The notes: generated from the letters alone by a model not told the origin. A stretch of 64,000 nt of DNA from Streptomyces sp. V4I2 (GCF_030817655.1 NZ_JAUSZM010000003.1:9672001-9736000); one strand, 5' to 3'; counted from the stretch's first letter, positions 43,371-51,346 are shown. Translations and numbers: made by a program.

Positions 43371-44567
43371 ATGAGCCGGATATGGGCGGGGATCGACAGC
43401 GGCAAGGGCCATCATCACGGCCTCGCGGTGGATGCCGACGGCAAGCCGCTGCTGTCGCGGCGGGTCGCCAACGACGAACCCGAGCTGCTGAAACTGATCG
43501 GTGACGTCCTCGACCTGGCCGACGGCCGCCCGGTCACCTGGGCCATCGACATGACCGGCGGGGAACCCGCGCTGCTGCTGGCCCTGCTGATCAACCACGG
43601 TCAGGAAGTCCTCTACATGCCCGGCCGGCTGGTGAACCGGGCCTCCGACGGCTACCGCGGCGAGGGCAAGACCGACGCCCGCGACGCCTACGTCATCGCC
43701 GACCAGGCCAGAATGCGCCGCGACCTGCGGCCCATCCACCCCGGCGACGAAGCCGCCATCGAGCTCAAGCTGCTGACCGGACGCCGGGCCGACCTGGTCG
43801 AGGACCGCACCCGCGCAGTGAACCGCCTGCGCGGCACCCTGCTGAGCATGTTCCCCGCCCTGGAGCGGGCCCTGGAGGTCACCAACACCGGGCCTCTCAG
43901 GCTGCTGACGGGCTACCAGACCCCGGCCGCGATCCGCCGCGCCGGGATCTCGCGGCTGACCACCTGGCTGGCCAACCGCAAGGTCCGCAACGCGAGATCC
44001 CTGGCCGAGGCCGCGGTCGAGGCCGCCGAGCGCCAGCACACCGCCGTCCCCGGGGAGAAGACCATCGCGAAGCTGGTCCACACCCTGGCAGAGGAGGTGA
44101 TGGCCCTCAATCAGCAGATCTCTGAGATGGACAAGCTCATCGAGGGCCGGTTTCGAGAGCACGAACTCGCCGACATCCTCCTGAGCGTCCCGGGCATCGG
44201 AGCCGTGCTCGGCGCGGAGTTCCTCGCCGCTGTCGGCGGCGGCCTGGAGGAATTCGACTCGCCAGATGCTCTGGCAGCCTTCGCCGGAGTCGCCCCCGCA
44301 CCTCGCGATTCGGGCAAGGTCAGCGGCAACCTCCACCGGCCAATCACCTACCACCGCAGGCTCCAGCGGGTGTTCTACACCTCCGCGCTGGTCAGCGTCC
44401 GCTGCGACCCGAACTCGCGGAAGTTCTACGACCGCAAACGCGCGGAGGGGAAGAAGCACGTCCAGGCCGTGCTCGCCCTCGCCCGCCGACGCGTCAACGT
44501 TCTGTGGGCCCTGATCCGTGACCGACGGTGCTATCAAGTCGCACCTCCAGTGACTACGGCTGCTTGA
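43371..44567 (+). CDS. IS110-family transposase (DEDD recombinase)
   Basis: 398 residues. The N-terminal RuvC-like DEDD domain has Asp9 (WAGIDSGK), Asp60 (WAIDMTGG, where IS621 has Glu), and Asp102/Asp105 (KTDARDA). The C-terminal IS116/IS110/IS902 domain has SVPGIGAVLGAEFLA and GVAPAPRDSGK with the likely catalytic Ser314. With a bridge RNA it cuts and joins donor and target in circular form. No frameshift or stop, so it may be active. The ATG follows CAGGAGCGCG. Function of the Asp60 change is unknown; a Glu-to-Asp swap keeps the charge. Confidence 0.95.
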   Translation: MSRIWAGIDSGKGHHHGLAVDADGKPLLSRRVANDEPELLKLIGDVLDLADGRPVTWAIDMTGGEPALLLALLINHGQEVLYMPGRLVNRASDGYRGEGKTDARDAYVIADQARMRRDLRPIHPGDEAAIELKLLTGRRADLVEDRTRAVNRLRGTLLSMFPALERALEVTNTGPLRLLTGYQTPAAIRRAGISRLTTWLANRKVRNARSLAEAAVEAAERQHTAVPGEKTIAKLVHTLAEEVMALNQQISEMDKLIEGRFREHELADILLSVPGIGAVLGAEFLAAVGGGLEEFDSPDALAAFAGVAPAPRDSGKVSGNLHRPITYHRRLQRVFYTSALVSVRCDPNSRKFYDRKRAEGKKHVQAVLALARRRVNVLWALIRDRRCYQVAPPVTTAA

Positions 44568-44569
44568 CA
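44564..44569 (+). promoter_or_regulatory. outward -35 at the right end of the IS
   Basis: TTGACA overlaps the transposase stop. If the two ends join in the circular intermediate, the next 11 bases of the right end plus 6 of the left end give a 17-nt spacer to TACCGT (43145-43150), a 3/6 -10. This would be the junction promoter known from IS110-family circles, driving bridge RNA and transposase. Confidence 0.6.
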
Positions 44570-44769
44570 ACAGCATTAGGAAGCGGGGCGTGGTGTTCGA
44601 AGAGGTCGACCTGCCCGGGTTCCGAACGAAGGACGGAATCGCCGACATCGACGGGAACTACCCGAGCAAGGGAGCCCGGGGTGAACGGGCCGCCTGGTTC
44701 CGTGACAGCGAGGGAAACATGCTGGGCATCGGTGAGCCGGTCGTCTGAGCAGAGCCCTGCGGACGGCGT

Positions 44770-45039
44770 TCAACTCCCCGCGAAGGTCGAGCCGGTCAGG
44801 GCCACGCTGATCGCCTCGCTCGCGCCGCCGGGACCAGGGCCGGGCGGCCCGTCGTTCGTGGCGGCGTCGGGACTGTAGGTGGCGGAGGCGATCGCCCCGA
44901 TGGCGATCAGCAGGAGCAGGGCGACGCCCAGGGTGATCCAACTGGAGCGCAGCGACCAGAACTTGGCCCACTCCGAGCGCAGCACCCGGCGGCCGGTCAC
45001 TGTGCGGACCGACACCGTGGGAAGGGTCGTGACGGTCAT
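44770..45039 (-). pseudogene. ABC-2 type permease, C-terminally truncated
   Basis: 89 residues: a cytosolic RRVLRSEWAKFWSLRSSWIT (the usual start of ABC-2 export permeases), one helix (about 37-52), then a Gly/Pro-rich loop and the stop after SVALTGSTFAGS. Family members run to about 250-280 residues with six helices; the sequence ends exactly where the second helix (FAGLAFGQL...) should begin. The following bases run straight into the VOC gene end, so the rest was deleted. Its ATG overlaps the ATPase stop by 1 nt (TGATG). Confidence 0.8.
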
Positions 45040-45968
45040 CAGGCGGCCTCTCGGGCGGTGGTGGCGGGGGCGCTGTGGTACTCCACGGCGTCGCTGGTGA
45101 GTTCTATGAACGCCTCCTCCAAGGAGACGGACTGCGGGGTGAGTTCGTACAGCGGCACCCCGTGCTGAGCGGCGATCGCCCCGATCTCACGGGCGTCACG
45201 CCCGGAGACCAGCAGTTCCTCGGCCGAGGAGGAGCTGATCGTGACATCCGGGCCGGCCAGCAGCGAGCGCAGCTTCTGGGCCTCGGCGGTGGCGACCTTC
45301 ACACCGCCGCCGCCCGCCTCCCGTACGAAGTCGTCGACCGTCGTGTCCGCGAGCAGCCGCCCCCGCCCGATGATCACCAGATGGTCGGCGATCAGCGCGG
45401 TCTCGCTCATCAGGTGCGAGGAGAGCATCACCGCGCGGCCCTCGTCGGCCAGCCCGGACAGCAGATGGCGCACCCACAGCACGCCCTCCGGGTCGAGGCC
45501 GTTGACCGGTTCGTCGAGCATGACGACCGCGGGGTCGCCGAGCAGGGCCGCCGCGATGCCGAGCCGCTGGCCCATGCCGAGCGAGAAGGCGCCCACCCGC
45601 TTGCCGGCCACACTGCCGAGACCGGCCAGCTCGATGACCTCGTCCACCCGGCGGCGGGAGATGCCGTGGGTGTGCGCGAGCGCCATCAGGTGACCGACCG
45701 CGGTGCGCCCGGGGTGGACGGACTTGGCCTCCAACAGGGCGCCGATCTCGTGCAACGGCGCGGCGTGCTGGGCGTAACGACGCCCGTTGACGGTCACCGA
45801 GCCTCCGGTGGGGGAGTCCAGGCCGATGATCATGCGCATGGTCGTGGACTTGCCCGCGCCGTTGGGGCCCAGGAAGCCGGTCACCTCACCGGGCTTGACG
45901 GTGAAGCTCAGGTGGTCGACCACCGTCTTGTCCCCGTACCGCTTCGTCAGCTCACGCGCTTCGATCAT
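45039..45968 (-). CDS. ABC exporter ATPase
   Basis: 309 residues of the DrrA/CcmA-type (ABC-2) export group. Walker A GPNGAGKSTT, Q-loop GALLEAK, signature SLGMGQRLGIAAALL, Walker B VVMLDEPVNGLD, and switch His in SSHLMSE are intact; a C-terminal extension (EEAFIELTSDAVEYHS) is typical. ATG 45968 follows AGGAAGG. Its partner permease is reduced to one helix, so unless another permease substitutes it is an orphan. A 20-bp perfect palindrome 117 bp upstream may be its operator. Confidence 0.9.
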   Translation of the reverse strand: MIEARELTKRYGDKTVVDHLSFTVKPGEVTGFLGPNGAGKSTTMRMIIGLDSPTGGSVTVNGRRYAQHAAPLHEIGALLEAKSVHPGRTAVGHLMALAHTHGISRRRVDEVIELAGLGSVAGKRVGAFSLGMGQRLGIAAALLGDPAVVMLDEPVNGLDPEGVLWVRHLLSGLADEGRAVMLSSHLMSETALIADHLVIIGRGRLLADTTVDDFVREAGGGGVKVATAEAQKLRSLLAGPDVTISSSSAEELLVSGRDAREIGAIAAQHGVPLYELTPQSVSLEEAFIELTSDAVEYHSAPATTAREAA

Positions 45969-46084
45969 GGGAGTGGGCCTTCCTCGCCTCGAACTCGGCC
46001 ACGGGCACACCGCGGCACCTGTGTTCGACGCTATGAGGGCATCCCCTCCCCACTCTGGGACCACGGGAGACTCTTCGGCGGTCC

Positions 46085-46104
46085 ACTGGTACCGCGGTAC
46101 CAGT
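46085..46104. promoter_or_regulatory. 20-bp perfect palindrome upstream of the ABC exporter
   Basis: ACTGGTACCGCGGTACCAGT reads the same on both strands. It lies in the 145-bp gap between the S15/CocE hydrolase stop and the ABC ATPase start. Size and perfect symmetry fit a TetR- or GntR-type operator. TTGGAC (minus strand 46108-46103) overlaps it as a possible -35. Confidence 0.6.
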
Positions 46105-46113
46105 CCAAGGCGC

Positions 46114-48162
46114 CTAGAGCAGGTCGCGTGGCACCGTCTCGTTCCAGGTGCGGGAGAACACCCGGCGGTCGCCCTCGTAGCCGTCCAGGGTGGCGTCCAC
46201 GAAGAAGTCGCGCTCGTCGCAGCTGAGCCGGGTGTGCGTGACGACGCGAATGTCCCAGTCCTCGCGGCGGAACCGCATGGTCCAGGTGGACTCGCCGCTG
46301 ACGGACGTGAAGTCGTCGGCGACGGTCGCGTAGCGCTCGTAGGCGCGACGGCCGGCATCGAGCCCGATGCCGTCGAAGCGGATCAGTCCCTGGTCCTTCA
46401 CGATCTCCAGTGCGGCGTGGTAGCCGATCAGGTCCCGCTTCACGTCCCACCGCTGCTCGAGGGGTGTCAGCCGGGTCACAGCCAGGGGCGCCGTTCCCTC
46501 GGGCTCGTCGAACGGGTTCGGCGGCACCTCGTCGGGTTCGTCGGTCGGGCGGACCGGGAGCGTGAGGGTGCTGGAGTTCTCGTGGACGCTGAGCAGGGCC
46601 CTTTTGGGGGGCGGCCAGGCGAGCGGCCAGTACGACGTGGATAGGGAGAGGCGGATGCGGTGTCCGGGCGGGAAGGCCTGCGCCACTCCGTTGAGGTGGA
46701 CGGTCGCGCGGTAGCGCCGGCCCGGCTCCAGCGGCTCGGGGGCCTCGGTGCTGTCCCGCCGGGTGAGGTTGAGCAGACCGTACGTGACACGGGTGGCGGC
46801 GCCGTCGGGGCTCACATCGGACAGGCGCGCGGCCACCATCGCGACCGGCTCGTCGGCCGAGAGGTCGAGTTCCACGGTCGGCGAGCCCAGGATCTCGAGC
46901 CGTTCCGTCAAGGGCTCCGTCTCGAAGACGAGCGAGCCGCCGTCCTCCTCGCGCTGGTCGTAGGGCAGGTCCGGGGGCGCGTTGTAGGAGGCCCACTTGC
47001 CCGCGAACTGGCCGACGGACAGCGGCGAGCGCACCGTCATGGCGGCGCCGTCGCCCTCGCCGGCCGCCGCCTCCTCGCTCGGCGGGTCCGGGGAGCCGAT
47101 CCGGTGCCGCGTCAGCGGATACGTGACGGGGTGGATGTGCGGAGACGGCCAGGCGGGTTCCGCGACCCAGCGGCCCGGCCGCTCCTCGTACGAGGTGGAC
47201 GGAGGCACACTGTCCTGCATCCAGGTGTGCAGCATGGGGCCGTCCATGACACCGTTGTCGACGCCCTTGAGCCAGTGGTCCCACCACCGCACCACTTCCT
47301 GCAGGTAGCCGATGGCCGGGCCGGGTTCTCCGAGGTGGGGGAACTTGTGCGACCAGGGACCGATCAGCCCCTTGCGGGGCACGTCCAGGTTGCCGAGCAG
47401 ACGGGTCACGGCGTTGGAGTAGCCGTCCGCCCAGCCGCTGGAGGCGAGGACGGGGCAGCGTACGTCCTGGTGGTTCTCGGAGACCGAGGCGTGGCGCCAG
47501 TAGTCGTCGCGGCGCTGGTGGCGCAGCCACGGAAGCACCCAGGGACCGGTGTTCTCCAGGCGTTCGTGCCACATGTCGCGCCAGCGGTCGCCGACCACGG
47601 CGGGGTCGGGCGGGCAGGTGGCGTAGGCGAACATGGTGCCCGCCTCGGCGAGGTTGTCCGAGAGCATGGCCCCGCCCATGTAGTGCATGTCGTCGGCGTG
47701 CCGGTCGTCGGTGAAGGACGCGATGACGATGGCGCGCAGGCTCGGTGGCTGCCGGGCGGCCACCTGGAGCGCGGCGAAGGCACCCCAGGAGATGCCCATC
47801 ATGCCGGTGCGGCCGTCGCACCAGGGCTGCTCGGCCAGCCAGGCGAGGACCTCTTCGGCGTCGGCCTGTTCCTGTTCCAGGTACTCGTCCTTCAGTACCC
47901 CCTCCGAGTCACCGGTGCCGCGCACGTCGACGCGGACGCAGGCGTAGCCGTGCCCGGCGATGTACGGGTGGTGGATGGAGTCACGTACTGAGGTGAGGTC
48001 GCGCTTGCGGTAGGGGATGTACTCCAGCACCGCGGGCACGGGCTCGTCGTCCGAGGACGTGGGACGCCAGATGCGTGCCGACAGCTGTACGCCGTCGGAC
48101 ATCGGGATGCGGACGTGCTCCTCTTCTTTGGTGGCGTACGGCAGGTTGGTCACGTAACGCAT
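46114..48162 (-). CDS. CocE/NonD-family (peptidase S15-like) hydrolase
   Basis: 682 residues. Alpha/beta hydrolase core: PYRKRDLTSVRDSIHHPYIAGHGYACVRVDVRGTGDSEG, nucleophile MMGISWGAFAAL (Ser), acid in SSGWADGYSN, base in GPWSHKFPH. A jelly-roll C-terminal domain follows (LDLSADEPVAMVAARLSDV, FPPGHRIRLSLSTSYWP), as in cocaine esterase and X-Pro dipeptidyl peptidase. The protein is cytosolic (no signal). AAGGAG is 12 nt before the ATG. It begins 16 bp after the ATP-grasp stop, so the two form one operon: a ligase and an amide/ester hydrolase. The substrate is not known. Confidence 0.92.
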   Translation of the reverse strand: MRYVTNLPYATKEEEHVRIPMSDGVQLSARIWRPTSSDDEPVPAVLEYIPYRKRDLTSVRDSIHHPYIAGHGYACVRVDVRGTGDSEGVLKDEYLEQEQADAEEVLAWLAEQPWCDGRTGMMGISWGAFAALQVAARQPPSLRAIVIASFTDDRHADDMHYMGGAMLSDNLAEAGTMFAYATCPPDPAVVGDRWRDMWHERLENTGPWVLPWLRHQRRDDYWRHASVSENHQDVRCPVLASSGWADGYSNAVTRLLGNLDVPRKGLIGPWSHKFPHLGEPGPAIGYLQEVVRWWDHWLKGVDNGVMDGPMLHTWMQDSVPPSTSYEERPGRWVAEPAWPSPHIHPVTYPLTRHRIGSPDPPSEEAAAGEGDGAAMTVRSPLSVGQFAGKWASYNAPPDLPYDQREEDGGSLVFETEPLTERLEILGSPTVELDLSADEPVAMVAARLSDVSPDGAATRVTYGLLNLTRRDSTEAPEPLEPGRRYRATVHLNGVAQAFPPGHRIRLSLSTSYWPLAWPPPKRALLSVHENSSTLTLPVRPTDEPDEVPPNPFDEPEGTAPLAVTRLTPLEQRWDVKRDLIGYHAALEIVKDQGLIRFDGIGLDAGRRAYERYATVADDFTSVSGESTWTMRFRREDWDIRVVTHTRLSCDERDFFVDATLDGYEGDRRVFSRTWNETVPRDLL

Positions 48163-48178
48163 AGGGCCGACGCGCTCC

Positions 48179-49504
48179 TTACTCTCGCGGGCTGTCGTCG
48201 AACTCTCGCGGGCTCTCGTCGAAGGTGAATCCCAGTGCGGCCACGCAGTGGTCGTACTTCTCCCGCAGGTCCTCCTCGTCGCTGCCGCCGGTGAAGATGT
48301 GGGCCAACTCGAAGCTGTAGCTGTCCTGTTGGGGGAGTCCCGACAGTCGCTGCCCCGCTTCGGGCGTGACGTCCACGCGCACGCCGTCGGTCTCGCGCTC
48401 GATGCGGGCGAGGTCCTCGGTCGAGGGCACATGGCCCACCACCCCGTCGGTGAACCAGCGGTAGTACCACTTCGCGGCCATCGCGTACGGCCCCTGCCGA
48501 TGCGGCATGTGCGGGTCGTCGCCGAGGGCGAGGCTGAGCATGCAGTGGTGGTTGGGTACGCCGTCGACGTACTGGAACAGCTCGGCGTGGGACTGGGAGT
48601 GCCGGGGGTTGATCTCCAGCAGACGGATCTCCTGGCTCTGCGGGTCGTAGAAGTACTCCACGCTGAAGGTGGCCGAGTCGAAGCCGATCTGACGCATCAC
48701 CCGCTGGGTGACGTCGTGGAGCTGCCCGATCACCTGCGGCGGCAGGGTGGAGGGGTACTGGTGGCGCAGGAAGCAGGGCGTGTCGGGGTAGTTGATGGAG
48801 TCCAAGGCGCCGTAGACGGTCACTTCGCCCTGATGGACGTAGCCTTCGACGGCGACCTGGATCCCCGACATCTCCTCCTCCGCGAGGCAGACCTGCCCGC
48901 CGACGCCGTGCATCTCGGGCGGCAGCTCGATTCGGTCGAGGATGTACTCGAAGGGCCGGCCGACCCGGGCGATTCCCTCACGGATCTCGGCGACGGCGGC
49001 CCGGAACTCGTCCAAGTCCTTGACGCCGAAGGCGAGTTCGGAGGAGTAGGAGAGCGCCGGCTTGAGCCACATGGGGAAGCGCACGCCCTCCGGGGGGCGG
49101 GGGTCGTCGGCCTCCAGATCCACCTTGCCGAACCGCGGGATCCTGTCGGTGACCTTCTGCTGCTCGAGCCGGCTCCAGTACTTGTGCTCGCACTTGACCA
49201 CCGACTCCAGGCTGGTGCTGCGGGTTCCGTAGCGCTCGCCGAGGACGGGGACCATGGTGCTGACCGGGAAGTCCCAGTAGCCGACGATCGCGTCGATGCT
49301 TCCGTCGAAGGCATCCAGTATCCCCTGGGCCTTGTCGATGAGCTCCGGCACCGACACCTCGCCGCCCTGCAGTTCGTCGGTCGACAGCAAGGGGTGAAAG
49401 CGCAGTGCTCTCGCACCCGGCACCGCGTGGAGCGTCGGCAGGTTGGCCTCGTCGAGGCCGAGCACAAAGATGTTCTTCGCATCGTTCACGTTCCTGTCAG
49501 GCAC
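48179..49504 (-). CDS. ATP-grasp ligase
   Basis: 441 residues of the ATP-grasp superfamily, enzymes that activate a carboxylate as acyl phosphate and join it to an amine or thiol. The N-terminal domain (about 1-105) has the pre-ATP fold; the ATP site is PMWLKPALSYSSELAFGV (Lys) and the metal site SVEYFYDPQSQEIRLLEINPRHSQSH (Glu and Asn). AVEGYVHQGEVTVYGALDSINYPDT is the strand before it. The last 14 residues are a duplication (FDESPRE then FDDSPRE). GTG 49504 follows GGAAGG by 5 nt. It is coupled to an S15/CocE hydrolase. Probably a peptide- or amide-forming ligase; substrates unknown. Confidence 0.9.
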   Translation of the reverse strand: MPDRNVNDAKNIFVLGLDEANLPTLHAVPGARALRFHPLLSTDELQGGEVSVPELIDKAQGILDAFDGSIDAIVGYWDFPVSTMVPVLGERYGTRSTSLESVVKCEHKYWSRLEQQKVTDRIPRFGKVDLEADDPRPPEGVRFPMWLKPALSYSSELAFGVKDLDEFRAAVAEIREGIARVGRPFEYILDRIELPPEMHGVGGQVCLAEEEMSGIQVAVEGYVHQGEVTVYGALDSINYPDTPCFLRHQYPSTLPPQVIGQLHDVTQRVMRQIGFDSATFSVEYFYDPQSQEIRLLEINPRHSQSHAELFQYVDGVPNHHCMLSLALGDDPHMPHRQGPYAMAAKWYYRWFTDGVVGHVPSTEDLARIERETDGVRVDVTPEAGQRLSGLPQQDSYSFELAHIFTGGSDEEDLREKYDHCVAALGFTFDESPREFDDSPRE

Positions 49505-49618
49505 GGCACCTTCCCGATTTCCCGCGGCTCACATCGGAAGATCGTCGGAGTACCCGTGAGGTGCGCGGCCAACCTCCTGCCCGCTGACGCCCTCGTCACT
49601 GACGGGCGACACCGCTGG

Positions 49619-49925
49619 TCAACTGGTCACCGAGGGCAGCACATCGACGTGGGCACGCGTTGCTCGTCGCGCGGGCCGTCCCCCGAGTCCCCGAGTCCCC
49701 GGCAGCGGAGTCGGCGCGCTGTCCCCGTCCAGTACGGCCTCGATATTCCGTGCCGCCAGCCCCACCATCGCCGCGCGTGTCTCCTCCGTCGCCGAGCCCA
49801 CGTGCGGCAGCACCACCAGGTGCGGCTCGGCGAACAGCGGGTCGGCCGGGTCCGTGCGCGGCTCGTTCATCATCACGTCCAGCCCAGCCGAGTGCAGTTG
49901 CCCGTCGCGCAGCGCGGTGAGCAGG
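49619..49925 (-). pseudogene. 2-hydroxyacid dehydrogenase, 5' part deleted
   Basis: Reading left, from about 49925: ALLTALRDGQLHSAGLDV, then MMNEPRTDPADPLFAEPHLVVLPHVGSATEETRAAM with the catalytic His of D-isomer-specific 2-hydroxyacid dehydrogenases (PHVGSAT). Only about the last 90 residues exist; the NAD-binding domain and catalytic Arg and Glu are gone. The upstream edge meets the binding-protein remnant at about 49926 with no spacer. The tail past ARNIEAVLDG is Arg-rich and may be frameshifted. Confidence 0.8.
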
Positions 49926-50372
49926 GCCCGTGCTGTCCACGACCGACATCCCGATCGCCGACGCCAGCAGCCGCACCCCGCAGGGGGTCTCCGCGCTGCT
50001 GTCCCGCTTCGGCACCAAGTGGACGAACTCCGTGGCCATCAACGACCTGTACTTCGCCGACGCGGCACCCGCGCTGCGGGCGGGCGGCAAGCAGGGCGAC
50101 GCTGCCCCCTTCAGCATCGGGGCGGGCGACGGCGACCCGTCCGCCTTCCAGCGCATCAACAGCAAGCAGTTCCAGGCGGCCACGGTGCCCGAGCCGCTGT
50201 CCGAGCAGGGCTGGCAGATCGTCGACGAGTTCAACCGCGCCTTCGCCCACCAGCCCGCCGGCGGCTACATCGCCCCGGCGCGCACATCACCACGGCGGCC
50301 AACAGCGGCGGCGGATCCTCCTGGGACCCGAAGGGATACCGCGAGGCGTACCGCAAGCTGTGGGGCAAGTAG
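49926..50372 (+). pseudogene. sugar ABC binding protein, 5' part deleted and frameshifted
   Basis: From about 49926 the frame encodes the C-terminal third of an RbsB-like periplasmic binding protein: STTDIPIADASSRTPQGVSALLSRFG, KWTNSVAINDLYFADAAPALRAGGKQGDA, QGWQIVDEFNRAFA. Near 50280 the frame shifts, and HITTAANSGGGSSWDPKGYREAYRKLWGK closes the protein in another frame, stop at 50372. Signal peptide and first lobe are missing. Together with the leftward remnant it marks one deletion that removed a divergent promoter and both 5' ends. Confidence 0.8.
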
Positions 50373-50397
50373 ACGACAGCGCAGGCCCTGCCAGGTA

Positions 50398-50424
50398 CCC
50401 TCCCGCTCCTTCTCAGCGGGAGGG
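50398..50424. terminator. bidirectional terminator, 10-bp stem
   Basis: CCCTCCCGCT (50398-50407) pairs perfectly with AGCGGGAGGG (50415-50424) around a 7-nt loop, between the convergent binding-protein and MerR remnants. It overlaps the MerR stop codon. Confidence 0.75.
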
Positions 50425-50640
50425 AGCATGCCGTTCGGTGGCATCGATGTAGTCGTGGAGGACCTGGCGGGAGCGGATGAGCAGGTCGATCTGTTCGTCC
50501 AGCCCCTGGAGGCGAGCTCGCAAGGCGGTCAGGAGCTCGGGGCAGGGTTCGAGGTCGGGAGCCGTGCCGGTGACGCAGGGCTGAAGAAACCCGATCTCCT
50601 GGGTCGACAGTCCGGCTTCGCCGGGTGCTGCTGGCGATGA
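50413..50640 (-). pseudogene. MerR-family regulator, C-terminal fragment
   Basis: Reading left from about 50620, EAGLSTQEIGFLQPCVTGTAPDLEPCPELL then LTALRARLQGLDEQIDLLIRSRQVLHDYIDATERHAPSR gives the dimerisation helix and Cys-containing linker of a MerR regulator, stop at 50413. The N-terminal DNA-binding domain is not present upstream; bases to the right lead to the OsmC gene. Too short to bind DNA, so a relic. Confidence 0.7.
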
Positions 50641-50780
50641 CGGTCGACCACGTGTACGGCGCCAGGATCCGCTGACCTCCGACAGGTGTTGAGGCAGACG
50701 CGGACCGTGATCTCATCGTCGGTGAGGCCGGGGCCGCCGTCGCGCGCCAAGTGGCCGGTACAGGTCTTAGTGTCGACGGC

Positions 50781-51221
50781 ATGACCGAAGATTCCCTGCG
50801 CTCCGTCACCGTCGAGCGAACCAGCACCGGCCACTTCACCGCGACGAACGCCCGCGGCGGCACGATCAGCTTCGGCACCGGCTCCGATCCGCACGGGGGC
50901 ACCGAGTTCACCCCGGTCGAGTTGTTGCTCGCCGCACTCGGAGGCTGCACGGCGGTGGACGTCGACGTCGCCACCAGCCGCCACGCGGAGCCCACCAAGT
51001 TCTCCGTCGCGGTGACCGGCAACAAGATCAGTGACGAGCTCGGCAACCGGATGACCGACCTCGCGGTCACCTTCTCCGTCGCGTTCGCGGACGGAGAAGG
51101 TGCGGATCGCGCCCGAGCGATCCTCCCGAGGGCGGTCAAGTCCTCCCACGACCGGCTCTGCACGGTCAGCCGCACCGTCGAGACCGGCACGCCCGTCACC
51201 GCGACGGTCGACGACGCCTGA
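50781..51221 (+). CDS. OsmC-family protein
   Basis: 146 residues of the OsmC/Ohr superfamily, thiol peroxidases or related proteins. The signature [22 protein letters not shown] contains the first Cys (GGCT); [13 protein letters not shown] holds the second Cys, the usual pair for organic hydroperoxide reduction. No ribosome site is clear, and ATG 50781 is the natural start of the family ([18 protein letters not shown]). It stands alone after the MerR fragment. Confidence 0.9.
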   Translation: MTEDSLRSVTVERTSTGHFTATNARGGTISFGTGSDPHGGTEFTPVELLLAALGGCTAVDVDVATSRHAEPTKFSVAVTGNKISDELGNRMTDLAVTFSVAFADGEGADRARAILPRAVKSSHDRLCTVSRTVETGTPVTATVDDA

Positions 51222-51346
51222 CGTCACGCGAGGTCCCGTGCGACCCGCTCGCTGTACTGCACGGCGGCCGGGCCCTCGCACACCCGACCCGTGACGAGGA
51301 AAGATGGGACGTCGAGCGACGGAGCAAGCCATGCGGAGGAACGCAC

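Larger units (their letters stand above)
43139..44580 (+). mobile_element. IS110-family insertion sequence (about 1442 bp)
   Basis: The element interrupts the VOC gene. Its edges are read from the host frame: ...CTCAGG on the left (to 43138), AAGCGG on the right (from 44581). AGG is also the last three bases of the element, so the cut may lie anywhere within those bases. There are no terminal inverted repeats. The left end before the transposase is long (232 nt) and the right end only 13 nt, the layout of the IS110 (not IS1111) subgroup, where the left end encodes the bridge RNA. Confidence 0.92.
42881..44748 (+). pseudogene. VOC/glyoxalase-fold gene split by an IS110 element
   Basis: The 5' part (42881-43138, 86 codons) has ATRLPAQDLDRARRFYAEQLGL and DFALFESAG of the VOC superfamily. 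The 3' part (44581-44748) continues in the same frame with RGVVFEEVDLPGF and AAWFRDSEGNMLGIGEPVV, ending TGA. Rejoined at 43138/44581 they give a normal 141-residue protein (VSELR then KRGVV), so the gene was intact before insertion. The ATG touches GGAGGT. These proteins are small dioxygenase- or resistance-like metal proteins; this one is now inactive. Confidence 0.92.

Noticed and set aside
49505-49618. Peptide-like text (KIVGVPVRCAANLLPADALVTDGRHRW) rightward before the dehydrogenase relic
   Set aside because: Could be a shred of another gene, but no family was recognised and there is no frame on either side.
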